Source of the DNA: Atherinomorus stipes
Lineage: Eukaryota; Chordata; Actinopteri; Atheriniformes; Atherinidae
DNA length: 64,000 nt
Direction of reading: 5' to 3'
NCBI GenBank assembly: GCA_023101725.1
Contig: JALJCO010001381.1
Location: 1 to 64,000, forward strand
The notes beneath the pieces were generated by a model, which was not told where the DNA came from, ran no database searches, and was given only the letters and a program-made list of their open reading frames with translations. A program made the translations under genes and the position numbers. Positions 11,778-23,745 of the stretch are shown here, one piece after another (the first letter of the stretch is position 1; the number at the start of each line of letters is the position of its first letter).

Positions 11778-11940
11778 GTAAGGCAACATCACATTTGAGG
11801 CAACATGTTGTCACTTTGCTGGGAAGAAATATGAAGTTATCTTTAACATCCCTAATGTTAGCTTAAGTTAGCTAACGTCAGCCAAACGTGCTAGTTTTTG
11901 TACTTTGGTAATGGTACACAAGAGGTCAGCTATAGATGTG
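11778..11940. other. Putative intron start, nothing else seen
   Basis: The sequence follows the THAP-like exon donor and leads into the 16-bp minisatellite. It contains GTTAGCTTAAGTTAGCTAACG-type words but no further signal. Confidence 0.35.
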
Positions 11941-13095
11941 ATGTAGTGTAAGTTGTGGTGTAGTACAGCGTTCATGTGGTACAGGTATGGTGTAGTATAG
12001 CTGTCATGTAGTATAGCTTGGGTATAGTACTAGGTGTAGTGTAGTATAGCTGTGGTGTAGTATAGGTCTGTATGGTGTAGTATAGCTGTCATGTAGTATA
12101 GCTTTGGTATAGTACAGGTGTGGTGTAGTATAGCTTTGGTGTTACAGGTGTGGTGTAGTATAGGTGTTGTGTAGTACAGGTGTGGTGTAGTATAGGTGTT
12201 GTGTAGTATAGGTCTGTATGGTGTAGTAGCTGTCATGTAGTATAGCTTTGGTATAGTAAGGGCGTGTTGTAGTATAGCTGTGGTGAAGTAAAGCTGTAGT
12301 GTACTACAGGTGTGGGTGGTGAACTATAGCTGTCATGTAGTATAGGTGTGTTGTAGTATAGCTGTGGTGTAGCACAGCTTTTACGTAGTACAGATGTGGT
12401 GTACTATAGCGGCGGTGTAGTATAGCTATCACATGGTATAGCTGTGGTGTAGTACAGCTTTTATGTAGTATAGGTGTGGTGTAGTATAGCTGTGGTGTAG
12501 TATAGCTGTCAGGTAGTATAGCTTTGGTATAGTACAGGTGTAGTGTAGTATAGGTGTGGTGTAGTACAGGGGTGGTGTAGTATAGCTGTGGTGTAGTACA
12601 GGTGTGGTGTAGTATAGGTGTTGTGTAGTATAGGTCTGTATAGTGTAGTAGCTGTCATGTAGTATAGCTTTTGTATAGTACAGGTGTGGTGTACTATAGG
12701 TGTGGTATAGTATAGCTGTCACGTAGTATAGCTGTAGTGTAGTACAGCTTTCATGTAGTATAGGTGTGGTGTAGTATAGCTTTGGTGTAGTACAGGTGTG
12801 GTGTAGTATAGTTGTCATGTAGTATAGTTGTGGTGTAGTATAGGTGTGTACTAAGCTTTGGTGTTGTACAGGAGTGGTGTAATATAGCTTTCATGTAGTA
12901 TAGCTGTGGTGTAGTATAGCTTTCATGTAGTAAAGGTGTGGTGTAGTGGAGCTTTGGTGGAGTGGATGTGTGCTGTAGTATAGTTGTCATGTTGTATAGT
13001 TGTGGGTTAGGGGTGTAGTACAGGTGGGGGTGTAGTATAGGTGTGGTTTAGTACAGCTGTCATGTAGTATGGGTGTGGTGTAGTATATGTAGTAG
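11941..13095. repeat. 16-bp minisatellite, ~1.15 kb
   Basis: The array consists of degenerate units such as GTGTAGTATAGCTGTG, with variants GGTGTG, GCTTTG and CTGTCAT, and occasional 14- or 20-bp steps. Long minus-strand frames rich in Tyr, Thr, His and Leu exist only because the unit lacks stops; they are not genes. Confidence 0.95.
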
Positions 13096-13250
13096 ATGTG
13101 TGCACCTGTACACCAACTCTGATCCTTGTTCACCAACAGTTTGGGGACAGGAAACTTGGGACGTGAGATGATGAACTTCAGCATCCTAAAATACTGCAGG
13201 ATGGATCCTGGATCGAGCAATATGTTTAACACTCATTTAATGATTGCATC

Positions 13251-13977
13251 ACAGTTTCCTCATTTGCAGCTTTTATTCTGAAGGCTGCATTTTCCTTATT
13301 TGCAGCTTTTATTCAGAAGACTGCATTTTCTACATTTTACAGCTTTTATTTTGAATGCTACATTCTTGTATTATTAGCTTTTATTCTGAAGGCTGCATTT
13401 TTCTCATTTGCAGCTTTTATTCTAAAGGCAACATTTTCCTCATTTGCAGCTTTTATTATGAAGGCTACATTGTTCTCGTTTGCAGCTTTTACTCTGAAGG
13501 CTACATTTTCCTCATTTGCAGCTTTTATTCTGAAGGCTACATTTTCCTCATTTGCAGCTTTAACTCTGAAGGCTACATTTTCCTCTTTTACAGCTTTTAT
13601 TCTGAAGGCTGCATTTTCCTCATTTGCAGCTTTTATTCTGAAGGCTGCATTTTCCTCGTTTTGCAGCTTTTATTCTGAAAGCTGCATTTTCCACATTTGC
13701 AGCTTTTATTCTGAAAGCTGCATTTTCCTCGTTTGCAGCTTTTATTCTGAAAGCTGCATTTTCCACATTTGCAGCTTTTATTCTGAAGGCTGAATTTTCC
13801 ACGTTTGCAGCTTTTATTCTGAAAGCTGCATTTTCCATGTTTGCAGCTTTTATTCTGAAGGCTGCATTGTCCACATTTGCAGCTTTTATTTTGAAAGCTG
13901 CATTTTCCACGTTTGCAGCTTTTATTCTGAAAGCTGCATTTTCCACGTTTGCAGCTTTTATTCTGAATACAGTTTTC
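13251..13977. repeat. 36-bp minisatellite, ~20 copies
   Basis: The unit contains CATTTGCAGCTTTTATTCTG followed by AAGGCTGCATTTTCC. Because 36 is a multiple of three, each frame that lacks a stop in one unit stays open through the array, giving repetitive 12-residue peptides (FAAFILKAAFSS on plus, FRIKAANVENAA on minus). A real protein is unlikely: there is no start context, no flanking domain, and some units have lost the phase. Confidence 0.95.
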
Positions 13978-14529
13978 CCGGTTTGCATGTGTTTCTTTGG
14001 ATGCTCTACGTGTTTTCATTCAGACATGAGGCTCACATGAGATCACACACACACACAGATGCAATAAACACAGACTGACGGGGCCTATTTTGGTCTCCTG
14101 TGAAAGTTTAGTAAACTCAGCTGGCCCTGTGGCCCATATCCTTTTGCTACCTTATCCTTAGCCTTTGTATGTGTGTATGCGTGTGTGTGCGTGTGTGTGT
14201 GCAGCAACTACATCATAGGCTGACAGAGCCCTTTCTTTTTATAACTGCCCCCCGAGTAACCAGCCCAGAAAAGGGAAGAGGACAGGGGACAGACGCCGTG
14301 TCACATTCTCACACACACCTGCTTGGTAACACACACGCCAACATGCACACACCCCGACACGCAACCTGCAGTGCAATGCTATCACGAGCACGGCACCACA
14401 GCTTATTCAAAGGCACTGCTAGCTTTTAATGCCTGTAAACAGATGTAGACACATAAAAGTAGACACGCGTACACACACACGGACCAGACACGTTCATGTG
14501 CCCATAACAATAAAGGTGATCTCTGCTCT
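13978..14529. other. Non-coding with (TG)n
   Basis: An imperfect TGTG/CGTG run lies at about 14164-14202, and CACA-rich words continue to about 14480. No gene was recognised. Confidence 0.5.
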
Positions 14530-14900
14530 GCTTACGCTGAGATACACGGTTCCTCTCCATGCTGCTGATCTACATGTTTTCTAATTAACAACAATAATTC
14601 CAAGCTCTCTCTATTTACTGCTGCGGTAATAGAGGATATCATGACAGGTATTAACCCAATTATCATGAGAATTATAGCCCCGTTCCTGCCCTCGCTGTGT
14701 ACCAGTGTGAAACAGTGGCCATCACCATCTATCCCGCCTCCGTAACAAAGCCCATTAGGGGCCTCGCGGCCGTCGTTATGGCCTGGTAGATGTTTGTATG
14801 AAAGGAAATAAGCTTTATCTAAACGTCTCACGTTGAGATAAGAAGTACTGAACTTTTATAAGGTTGCCTCTAATTAAGCCAACGGCGCTGCATCTGAAGC
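14530..14900. promoter_or_regulatory. Candidate conserved non-coding element
   Basis: This 370-bp block differs from its surroundings in having balanced base composition and no tandem structure. It has dense homeodomain-type words (CTAATTAAC, CCAATTATCATG, GAGAATTAT, CCCATTAGGGG). This is how developmental enhancers conserved across vertebrates usually look, but conservation cannot be tested from one sequence. Confidence 0.3.
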
Positions 14901-15040
14901 AGAGAAACAGAATTTCTGATCCTCTTCATTCCTACAGCTGTGCTTAATGACTGCTGAAACACTGCTCGCTCAGATTGTTAGCTTACAGAAGATTGTGTTC
15001 CGTACATGACCAAATTATCTTTTACCACTGAGCATGTCTA

Positions 15041-17126
15041 CAGGGTTCCTATGCAACCTGGAAAACCTGGAAAATGATTGAACATTTTTCCAGTCATGGA
15101 AAACGCATGGAAAATTAGAGACAGCGTAGAATGTCTTTGAAAAGTTAGTGGTCCAGGAAAATAGTTTTTCCTCCCTCGGCTTCATCGTTTCTTCGTCTCT
15201 GCTTCTTCGTCTCTGCTTCATTGTCTCTGCTTCGTCTCTGCTTCATTGTCTCTGCTTGTGTCTACTTCATCGTTTCATCTCTGCTTCGTCGTCTCTTCTT
15301 CTCTGCTTCACTGTCTCTGCTTTGTGTCTATTTCATCGTTTCGTCTCTGCTTAGTCCGTTCTTCGTCTCTGCTTCACTGTCTCTTCGTCTATATTTCATG
15401 TCTACTTTGTCTCTGCTTCGTGTCTACTTCATCGTCTCTTCGTCTCTGCTTCATTGTCTTTTTGTCTCTGTTTCGTGTCTACTTCATCTCTGCTTCGTCG
15501 TCTCTTCTTCTCTGCTTCATTGTCTCTGCTTTGTGTCTATTTCATTGTTTCGTCTGCTTCGCGTCTACTTCGTCTCTGCTTTGTAGTCTCTTCGTCTCTG
15601 CCTCATCGTCTCTGCTTTGTGTGACCTTTGTCTCTGCGTAATCATCTCTTCGTCTCTGCTTCGTAGTCTCTTCGTCTCTACTTCTTCGTCTCTGCTTCAT
15701 TGTCTCTGCTTCGTGTCTACTTCATCGTTTTGTCTCTGCTTCTTCGTCTCTGCTTCATTGTTTCTGCGTCGTGTCTACTTCATCGTTTTGTCTCTGCTTA
15801 GTCGTCTCTTCATCTCTGCTTCACTGTCTCTTCGTCTCTGTTTAATGTCTACTTTATCTCTGCTTCGTGTCTACTTCATCGTTTTGTCTCTGCTTCTTCG
15901 TCTCTGCTTCATCGTTTCTTCGTCGCTGCTTCGTGTCTACTTCATCGTTTTGTCTCTGCTTCTTCGTCTCTGCTTCATCGTTTCTTCGTCGCTGCTTCGT
16001 GTCTACTTCATCGTTTTGTCTCTGCTTAGTCGTCTCTTCATCTCTGCTTCACTGTCTCTTCGTCTCTGTTTAATGTCTACTTTATCTCTGCTTCGTGTCT
16101 ACTTCATCGTTTCGTCTCTGCTTCGTCGTCTCTTCATCTCTGCTTATTGTCTTTTCGTCTCTGTTTCGTGTCTACTTCATCTCTGCTTCGTCGTCTCTTT
16201 GTCTGTTTCGTGTCTACTTCGTCTCTGCTTCGTGTCTACTTCATTGTTTCGTCTCTTCTTTGTTGTCTCTGCTTCGCGTCTACTTCATCTCTGCTTTGTA
16301 GTCTTCGTCTCTGCTTCATCGTCTCTGCTTTGTGTGTACTTCGTCTTTGCGTAATCATCTCTTCGTCTTTGCTTCGCTGTCTCTTTGTCTGTTTCATGTC
16401 TACTTTGTCTCTGCTTCGTGTCTACTTCATCGTTTCGTCTCTGCTTCGTCGTCTCTCCTTCATTGTCTCTTCGTCTCCGTTTCATGTCTACTTTGTTCCT
16501 GCTCTCTGTCTACTTCATCTCTGCTTCCTCGCCTCTTCGTCTCTGCTTCATTGTCTCTGCTTTGTGTCTACTTCGTCATCACTTCATCACCGCTTCATCT
16601 CTGCTTCATCTCTGCTTCGTGTCTACTTTGTCTCTGCTTTGTAGTCTCTTCGTCTCTGCGTAATCATCTCTTCGTCTTTGCTTCGTTGTCTTTTAGTCTC
16701 TGCTTCGTCGTCTCTTCTTGTCTGCTTCGTGTCTGCTTTATCTCTGCTTCATCGTCTCTTCGTTGTCTCTTCGTTGTCTCTTAATTTCTGCTTTGTGTTA
16801 ACTTCGTTTCGGCATCGTTGTCTCTTCATCTCTGCTTTGTGTCAACTTCGTCGTTTCTGCTTCGTTGTCTCTTCCTCTCTGTTTTGTGTTAACTTCGTCT
16901 CTTCTTCGTTGTCTCTTCGTGTCTGCTTCGTTGTCTCTTCGTCTCTGCTTCGTCGCAGTACAAAATATAAGCAATGTACAATTGTAGAACACTTCTCCGA
17001 AGCTTGGGGTGGAATTTATGAGTCTACGTTGTGATAACTTGACTCGTACTGTAGCAGCTGGAAAAGCCCTGAAAATGTCCTGGAAAAGTCCTGGAAAATA
17101 ACTTCAAGAAAAGAGTGTGAACCCTG
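15041..17126. mobile_element. TIR element filled by a minisatellite
   Basis: The element starts CAGGGTTC and ends GAACCCTG, an 8-bp perfect terminal inverted repeat. It is flanked by the identical 6-mer TGTCTA at 15035-15040 and 17127-17132. Subterminal regions on both sides carry repeated CCTGGAAAA words. The interior is almost entirely the degenerate minisatellite 15173-16955, and no transposase is present. The superfamily is not certain; a 6-bp duplication is unusual among vertebrate cut-and-paste elements. Confidence 0.75.
15173..16955. repeat. Degenerate ~12-bp minisatellite, 1.8 kb
   Basis: The array is built from TCTCTGCTTCGT-like words with variants (TCTACTTCATCG, TCTCTTCGTCTC). Higher-order copies exist: a 66-bp block beginning CTTCGTGTCTACTTCATCG near 15863 is repeated at once, and a block of about 97 bp near 15770 recurs near 15998. 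The strand is strongly pyrimidine-biased, so stop codons are rare and long Ser/Leu/Phe/Val-rich frames appear; they are not genes. Confidence 0.95.
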
Positions 17127-17132
17127 TGTCTA

Positions 17133-18867
17133 CATTATCAGCATCACTGAAGATGTAGAAATACTGTCAGGGTTTTCTCTGCTGGGTTGGGGGGGGTCAT
17201 CCATCCAATTAAATTTGATAATATTTGACTAAAACTTTCTTTCAAGCTCATTCTGCAAATTAAAGAATATGAACAGTTTGGCCACTTATTAAATTTCAGC
17301 TCGGTGCGACATTACAGGCAGGCCATTTTCTCAGTGGGTTAGGCCACTCGCTGCCTGACTGGAATGAGTTAATTATTGCCTCTAAATCATTTTTTGGGGG
17401 GGCTCATCTGTGTCAGTCGTAATTCCTGGCTGTGTGATTTGATTTGATCGGCTTTTTCCCCCCAGACTCATCTCTGCAGTAAAGATGTTGGGACATTCAT
17501 TTTCCTACTATATGAATTTATTCCCTCTGCTGCTCCAAAGCCAGTTACACAAGGCCTCAAACTTCTGCAAATTAAACCACCTGAAAAACATTTTTAAGGG
17601 TAATTGGGTCACAAAGACTGTGATCATATTAAACCGATATAAACTTAACCAGCAACATGGGGCAAAAAGCAACCGCCTCGTCAGCCTGACTCGAGGGCTG
17701 AACTGCATCATGCTTAGGAAAGACTGAATCGTCTCTTTTGTTCAGGGTGCAGTAGGAGCTAGAAACTGCATCACTCACTGCAACTCAAACTTCTAATGAA
17801 GGAAGAAAATGCCAATAAGATGGAACCTTTTTATTGCAAATGTATTCTAATTTTATGCCACCTATCGGTTTTTGAATAACAAATGTAAAGGGTGGCCCTG
17901 CACTGTTTGATGAATTTTATTAGGAATAAAGAGGAATAACGGGATGTTTGCAGGTATTCCATTTTCAGCTCTCTGTTTTCAGAATTTCATTAAGGATAAA
18001 CAGGAATGATAAGACATTCAGGTTTTGTGCCTAAAGTCAACAGATTCCTCTTGGAAAGATTATTTTCAATCAGATTCAACCATTAATAGTTCTTGCACCT
18101 CATCCTGGAGTGCATTCTTACTTCTAACCCCCTCTGTCCACTGCCTGCGCCCACGACTCCGTCAGCGCTCCGCTCCGATACGTCCACTCAGGTCCGTCGG
18201 CCTCCGCCAAAAATACGGATCACCTCTGTTTTCTGGTCCGCTCCAGTCCGCCCCATTCCGTTTGGAGGAAGTTGCAAAGATCAAACATCCGGTTTATAGT
18301 TATTTTTTACATCACTACAGAGGAAATTGTTTGCTGTGTATAAAACTTACTGGCATATTGTAGCATCTCAATAAAAACTGTTTCATGAAATAATATTGCG
18401 TCTTATGTGACTTGAGAATGGGCGAATTGGGCAATGTGTGGTTCAATGTGCCGTATACATACGCTGTGTTACCATGCCTGCCTGGTGATGAGACAGGACA
18501 TCACCGCGAAGAAAGTCACCACATGTAGTCCTCAAACATCGGTGTCGAGAGATCAGGGACATATTCCAGATAGGAGCTTCAACAAACTGAGTCTAAACAG
18601 AAATTGTGGGTTAACTGTCTCTGAACTGAGCAACTGTGAGTTTTCAGTTCCAGATCAGCTGATTTGAGTCAGTTCCATCAGTTCACAGCAGCATCACGTC
18701 AGATGGTTTTACCAGTAGAATATTTATGCCTATCCACTTAAGACAGAAATTAGGAGTTGGGGTCGTGTAGAATTGGGAGGGGGATGTATATGTTTGTGTT
18801 TTGAGTTATATACTTTCATGTGTGAAGGCTTTTTTTCTTTTAATATGCATTTGTTTTTATTATGTCT
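17133..18867. other. Non-coding, nothing firmly recognised
   Basis: No gene was recognised. The 17270-17740 part has a mixed, non-repetitive composition with GAGTTAATTATTGCC and similar words and could contain regulatory DNA. The 18110-18260 part is C/G-richer, with TCCG-rich words of the kind seen in fish MITEs. Neither is assigned. Confidence 0.3.
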
Positions 18868-18935
18868 AGCACTTTGTGGTGCCTTTGAATGGTATGAAAA
18901 GTGCTTTATAAATTAAGTTTGATTTGATTTGAACT
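18868..18935 (+). mobile_element. L2-type LINE/SINE 3' tail
   Basis: GCACTTTGTGGTGCCTTTGA leads to AAAAGTGCTTTATAAATTAAG and then TTTGATTTGATTTG. This is the conserved 3' stem and short-repeat tail used by L2-clade LINEs and the SINEs they mobilise. No coding part is attached. Confidence 0.75.
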
Positions 18936-19110
18936 CTTGAGAAAGCCCTCATCAATGGAGCCTGGATACCTGGATTCACCATGGCAACCACAGACAAAAA
19001 CCTGGTTATTTCACCTGATTGGAGGGAGAAGTTTTTATCCAAGCATGGGGCAATGCAAAGAGGTATTAAAGGGATAAAACACCTACAGAATGATGTGTGA
19101 TGTAAGTCCC

Positions 19111-19230
19111 ACTCAGGACACTTGGATTACATTGGACGAGCAGTATGGAGGAATATTGACAAGTTTTTGTGGACTTTCATGGACCTTTTTGGTTCAGTTG
19201 CCAGTGAACTCCATTATATGAAAGTTGGGG
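19111..19230 (+). repeat. Dispersed repeat A, copy 1
   Basis: About 120 bp from CCCACTCAGGACACTTGGAT to TATGAAAGTTGGGGG is nearly identical to 34581-34702. The family is not identified. The surrounding 18936-19110 and 19231-20620 contain no recognisable gene. Confidence 0.85.
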
Positions 19231-20620
19231 GAAAACGAAACCCCAAGTCCACGTGGAAGTGGGAATCCACTGCTCCCACTGACCGAATATTTAACTAACA
19301 TGTGGATTGAAATATTTGTGGATAAAATAAAATCTAATTTTTATTTGGAATCAGTTCCACAGGAGGAAAAGATACATGGAGGAAACTGAAAGATATGTTT
19401 AAAGACATCTTCTAGAAGGTAATTTATTGTACTAGACTACGATTGGACATCTTTTACTTTTAAAGGGGCCATATGCACTTTCCCCCCATGTGAAACAATT
19501 CTGTGATATCTTCATGTAATCCAGGAGTCGTGGTTTGATCCAGATGATATCAGATCAGATCCGTCCTCATGGTTTCTGGTCTCTACTGGTGTTGTGCAGG
19601 ACAGCATGCTAGATCCTCTCTGAAGCCAGAGACGTGTCAGTCTGGGAAGCAGAGCGGTGCTAGTTAATCATGTCTGGAAGTGGACGGTGTTCCAGCCTGG
19701 AGAGACCAGACAGTGTTGTATGAAGAAAATGCAGAAGTCAGGCCAGTTGTAGAAATTGCTTCATTTAAAAGGCTTAATGACTTTAATATCTACCAAGTTG
19801 TTTTCATGGGCATTTTTAGTCTCTTTGTAAGTTAAAATACCCCAAAAGACGATTTCAAGCACTTAGAAAGTCAATATGCAGAAATTGGGCCCTTTAATTT
19901 CACGCTGACTGTCTACTGGGATCCAGATGCAACAGCAGATGTCTACCATCACATGTTTATGGAGCTATAATCTCACATGTGTGAAGACTTACCTGATGAC
20001 TCATCATTGTCTCTCTTATATGTTCTGTTACTGACATTATAAAGAAAGATCCCATTTACAAAAGAAATGTTAAAAGTATCACACAAACCTTTCTGTGACG
20101 TCGTCTCATGCTCGTGTCATGTCGGATAAGCTCAGCTGGAGAATCTGAGTAACTGCAGAACGGTGCCATTTGATGACATATTGATAAAGAGATTATATCA
20201 CAAATGTTTAAATTATGAAAAGCCCTCTAACTGTCTTTATTATTGTGTATTAATTCAGCTTCTAAATCTTTGGAATCATGTTTGTACGGATAATCCATGT
20301 CTGACAGCTGCTGCAGGTGGAGGAGACGGTAGAAACTCTGGGTTTCTTAACGATAACCTGCCAATGAGCAGTTTATGTTAAAAAAAGTCTGTTACCATGG
20401 TGCCAGACTCATGAGTTTACCTCATCCCAGGGTTAACATGCTCAGAGTTCACCACAGAACCCGCTTTCTGGAACACCCCCAGGACTGACAGAACTAAACA
20501 CTCAATCACAAACCCACAGAAACGAGAACTGTCAGTGGCTTCATTTGCACCGACAAATATGTTTTCTAGCCATAGTTACACAGACGCTGGCTGAAGTGAT
20601 CAATGATGGACAGATTTAAC
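19231..20620. other. Non-coding, nothing recognised
   Basis: No coding similarity, tandem array or paired repeat end was recognised. Confidence 0.35.
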
Positions 20621-20629
20621 ACTATAGTA

Positions 20630-20870
20630 ATCAAGCAGCGCCCTCTAGTGGCCAACTGTGTAGCCACTTAGAAGTCCCCCCCCCCAAAAAATGTAGTTTA
20701 CTCTTCATCCACTAGGGGCTGGCTCCAAAACCAGCAAATCCCCACAGACTCCCATGTTAAAAAGGCCAACTTCACAGCAGAAATAAACGTTTACAGCAGA
20801 AATAAACATGTTTACAGAAGAAATAAACATATTTACAGCATAAATAAACATGTTTACAGCCTGGTTTAAA
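20630..20870. repeat. Dispersed repeat with 21-bp tandem units
   Basis: Four or so units of TTTACAGCAGAAATAAACATG (one per about 21 bp, 20771-20860) follow a block with CAGCGCCCTCTAGTGGCC and CCACTAGGGGCTGGCTCC. The CCCTCTAGTGG-type core is common in fish interspersed repeats. No coding capacity. Confidence 0.65.
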
Positions 20871-20979
20871 ACATCATTTTAGGTCTAAAAGGTCAAGTTT
20901 ACCTTCATGTCAATTGTGATGAGTTCTTTTTTTATAACTCATCCGGTAAGACATTATTTAATCTTGAAAGTACACATAA

Positions 20980-21080
20980 TTAGGGGCATGTCCTTTTGAT
21001 CTACAGACAGCAGACTGGGTGCCGGCCTGCTGGCTAACAGTTAGCTCCTTGTTTGCTGTCAGGAAGGCCTCAGCTTGAAG
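20980..21080. repeat. Dispersed repeat C, copy 1
   Basis: GGGGCATGTCCTTTTGATC and then GGCTAACAGTTAGCTCCTTG recur in altered form at 34830-34935. The shared words are in the same order. Confidence 0.6.
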
Positions 21081-23580
21081 AGCAGCATAACGTAGGGTTG
21101 TGCGGTATACCGGTTCATACCGAAAACCGGGGTTTTTCTTATATGTATTTTTAATATACTGCTATACCGGTAAATAGTCCAGACAACGCCCAGAACGTGC
21201 GCAGTGGGAATGTCTTTCAGTCCATTTCACTGCTGGACACAAACACCACAACGTCTGAAAAGCTGGATAAAGCTGTCAAAAGGCGCTTTCGGACTGTAGG
21301 AACCTTTGTAAGTTCCTTGAACCTTTTTGGGAACTGGCCGTTTTTTTGCGCATTCAGACATATAGGAACCAGGGACCTCGGACCTCAGTTCCTCAAACCT
21401 TTTTAGCTCCTACTCCGAGGCAGGATCTTTTCAGGGTTCCATAGGAACTGAAACACGTAGATGTTTGGTGATTGGTAGAACTGGTAAGCCCCGCCCCTTG
21501 TGTGATCTCCGCTTCTCCCAGCCCCGTCATATTTAAAAAGTCTCACAGCTGTTTACCTGTTTACCGAGATCATTATGACAACAAGAACAATAGGAGCATA
21601 CCAATTCATTATTAAATCCATCACAATGGTGCACGTCCTGAACTGATTACTATTTTGAAATGTCCAAAAGCGATTATTTTCATATTAATCTAGTGACCCA
21701 AATACAGCTGCAAAGTATAGCAGCAGATTCTGTTTTTCGGCTTTAAAAGATCGGACGTGGAACAAACAACTGTTTACAAATGCTGTTGAGTAAAAGTAGC
21801 AGCTGGTGGTGGCAACACCACCGCTGCGCTCTGACGTGGTGTCTACAAGACTTTTCTGGTTCTGAAGCAACTACAAAAAAAGGCAGAAAAAATGTTTTTA
21901 ACATTCAGTATGAGGTTTCCGAGAGGAAGATATCAACCTCAGCCTGGGGAAGGTTGTCTGAAATGGAAGAAAAGCAACTTTTCCTGAGTTTGTGTTTCTG
22001 CGTGAGACCATATGCCCCCCACCCCCAGCCTGAAGGACAGACTATTCTCCGGCTGGTTTCATCTTCTAAGTGATGTCATCATCCCCTCTCCATTTACTCT
22101 GAGTGGCTTTCTTTCTCTTTCTAACCAACACCTTTAACATCAGCTCTCATCACAGAAATACTGTCAGAACTTGCTCACACACATCACTCTCTATCTCTTC
22201 CGTTATTGGTGTTATCTTTTACACAAACACCCAACCCCCGCCCCCCTTCCACCTCTTTTAAACCTATTTTTCCAACACACTTATTCCTTTGGCCTTTGTT
22301 TCCCCCCTAAAAACCTCATGGTTAAATCCTTGCTCCTCTCTCTGCGTTTGTCTTCTCCTTGACCCTGCTGTGGTTTCCTACTGATTTCTTAGATCAGCAT
22401 TTTATTCCCCTACACTGTTCGTTTCTTCTTTGTGAGGGGACAGGGTTGGAGTTGCAATGCCAGCCCCTTAATCCCCCGCTCCAGGGGTTGGTGGGGGGGG
22501 GGTAAAAGGGAAGTTCATCATCAGCATACTGTCCTTCAAGAATCACTTCCTTCTTCTCACAACCTGAGTCAGCATCGGATCACCTTTGGAGAGAAAGATG
22601 TTAATGGACTCTGTTCATCTGAAAACACTTCATACCAATAAGCCAGACATGCACGAACACACATGCAATCATACACACACAAACTAAGTACCACTCTACT
22701 AAACCATAAGGTACGTGGATCAATCACAGTCAACTCATTTCCATTTTCCATAGGACAAGGAGGACTAGCTGCACATGAATCAAACATGCCAACAATGAAC
22801 ACAAAAGACTTAAACAAGCTTCAACATTTGCATTGAATTAATCATCAAATAGCTAATTCCCTGATTTGGTACATCCAAGGGCATTTACCTGATTTGGCCT
22901 GCGTTCCCTTGACAGATTGTGCAAACGCAAGATGCCATTATCTTAATGACTTCTGTTCGGAATGTGCAGGAAAAAAGAAAAAGACCAACAATGCAGTTCA
23001 AGCTTCATTAAAAAGTTTGTTATGGGCTACGTCCACAGTGGACTGCTCACTTCTTTCCATGGTGGTGTATTCATAAAGCGTAAGTATGCTGTGATTACAG
23101 ATCCACCTGGATCTATTTTAAGTCCATGTGTCAGTCTGCTGCACATCATTCTAACATTGTTTGTTATTGACAACCTGTCTGACCCGCAGGGTCCCGTGTG
23201 CCTACAGCAGACACTTATGTAAATTCAGGCTAGCGCTGTGGCTCAGTAACAGCGGCTTCCTCACCTTTCAAAGTGAGAGCAAGCTACTCTTTCCAGCACC
23301 TGTCACCTTGGCTGATAGTTTCTTACTTATTCAACTTCACTGGAGAGTTTCAGGAGTAATACAGCTGAAAGGAAATAGCATTGTTCATCTTGGTTTATTC
23401 TCAGTAAACACTAAGCCCCATAGCAGGTACATAAAATCTCTGCACATATATTCTGTGTAAAATTGTTCTGGTTGCAAGAATTTTTCACAATACTGCAAAG
23501 CTCAGGACTTTGTAGCTGTTAAAATGTCTACTTTTTACTATATCTGCATTCAGCACTTGTGATTAGGTTATATTTACTCA
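21081..23580. other. Non-coding, repeat-like fragments only
   Basis: 21100-21175 has GCGGTATACCGG/CTATACCGG words that suggest a hAT-type end, but no partner is found. 21280-21430 contains TTCGGACTGTAGGAACC / GGTTCCATAGGAAC-type inverted words. A C/T-rich part lies at about 22080-22400 and a G11 run near 22493. No gene was recognised. Confidence 0.35.
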
Positions 23581-23745
23581 TTTATTTTGTTTAAAGGCAT
23601 ATGCCACCTCTGGGTGAAACTGAGCCTCCCCCCGCAGTCCCCTTAGTTGGATAAGTGGGCAAAAACGTTTTCGAACCGACCCAGTCATTCTCTGAATCTG
23701 GCAGTACTGACTTTAGCTTAGCTTAGCTTAGCATAGTTGCTGTGA
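23581..23745. repeat. Fish interspersed-repeat fragment
   Basis: It contains GGCATATGCCACCTCTGGG and a short TTAGC array (TTTAGCTTAGCTTAGCTTAG), a signature often seen in fish interspersed repeats. The family is not named. Confidence 0.4.

Noticed and set aside
11941..13240. Several minus-strand frames of 68-129 codons rich in Tyr, Thr, His and Leu
   Set aside because: They are generated by the 16-bp minisatellite, have no start or splice context and no domain.
13355..14040. Long repetitive frames on both strands (FAAFILKAAFSS and FRIKAANVENAA type)
   Set aside because: The 36-bp unit is in phase with codons and lacks stops; opposite strands are equally open, which argues against a gene.
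15148..17034. Frames up to 245 codons of Ser/Leu/Phe/Val-rich protein resembling membrane segments
   Set aside because: They follow from the pyrimidine-rich minisatellite; all three plus frames are open and no conserved motif is present.
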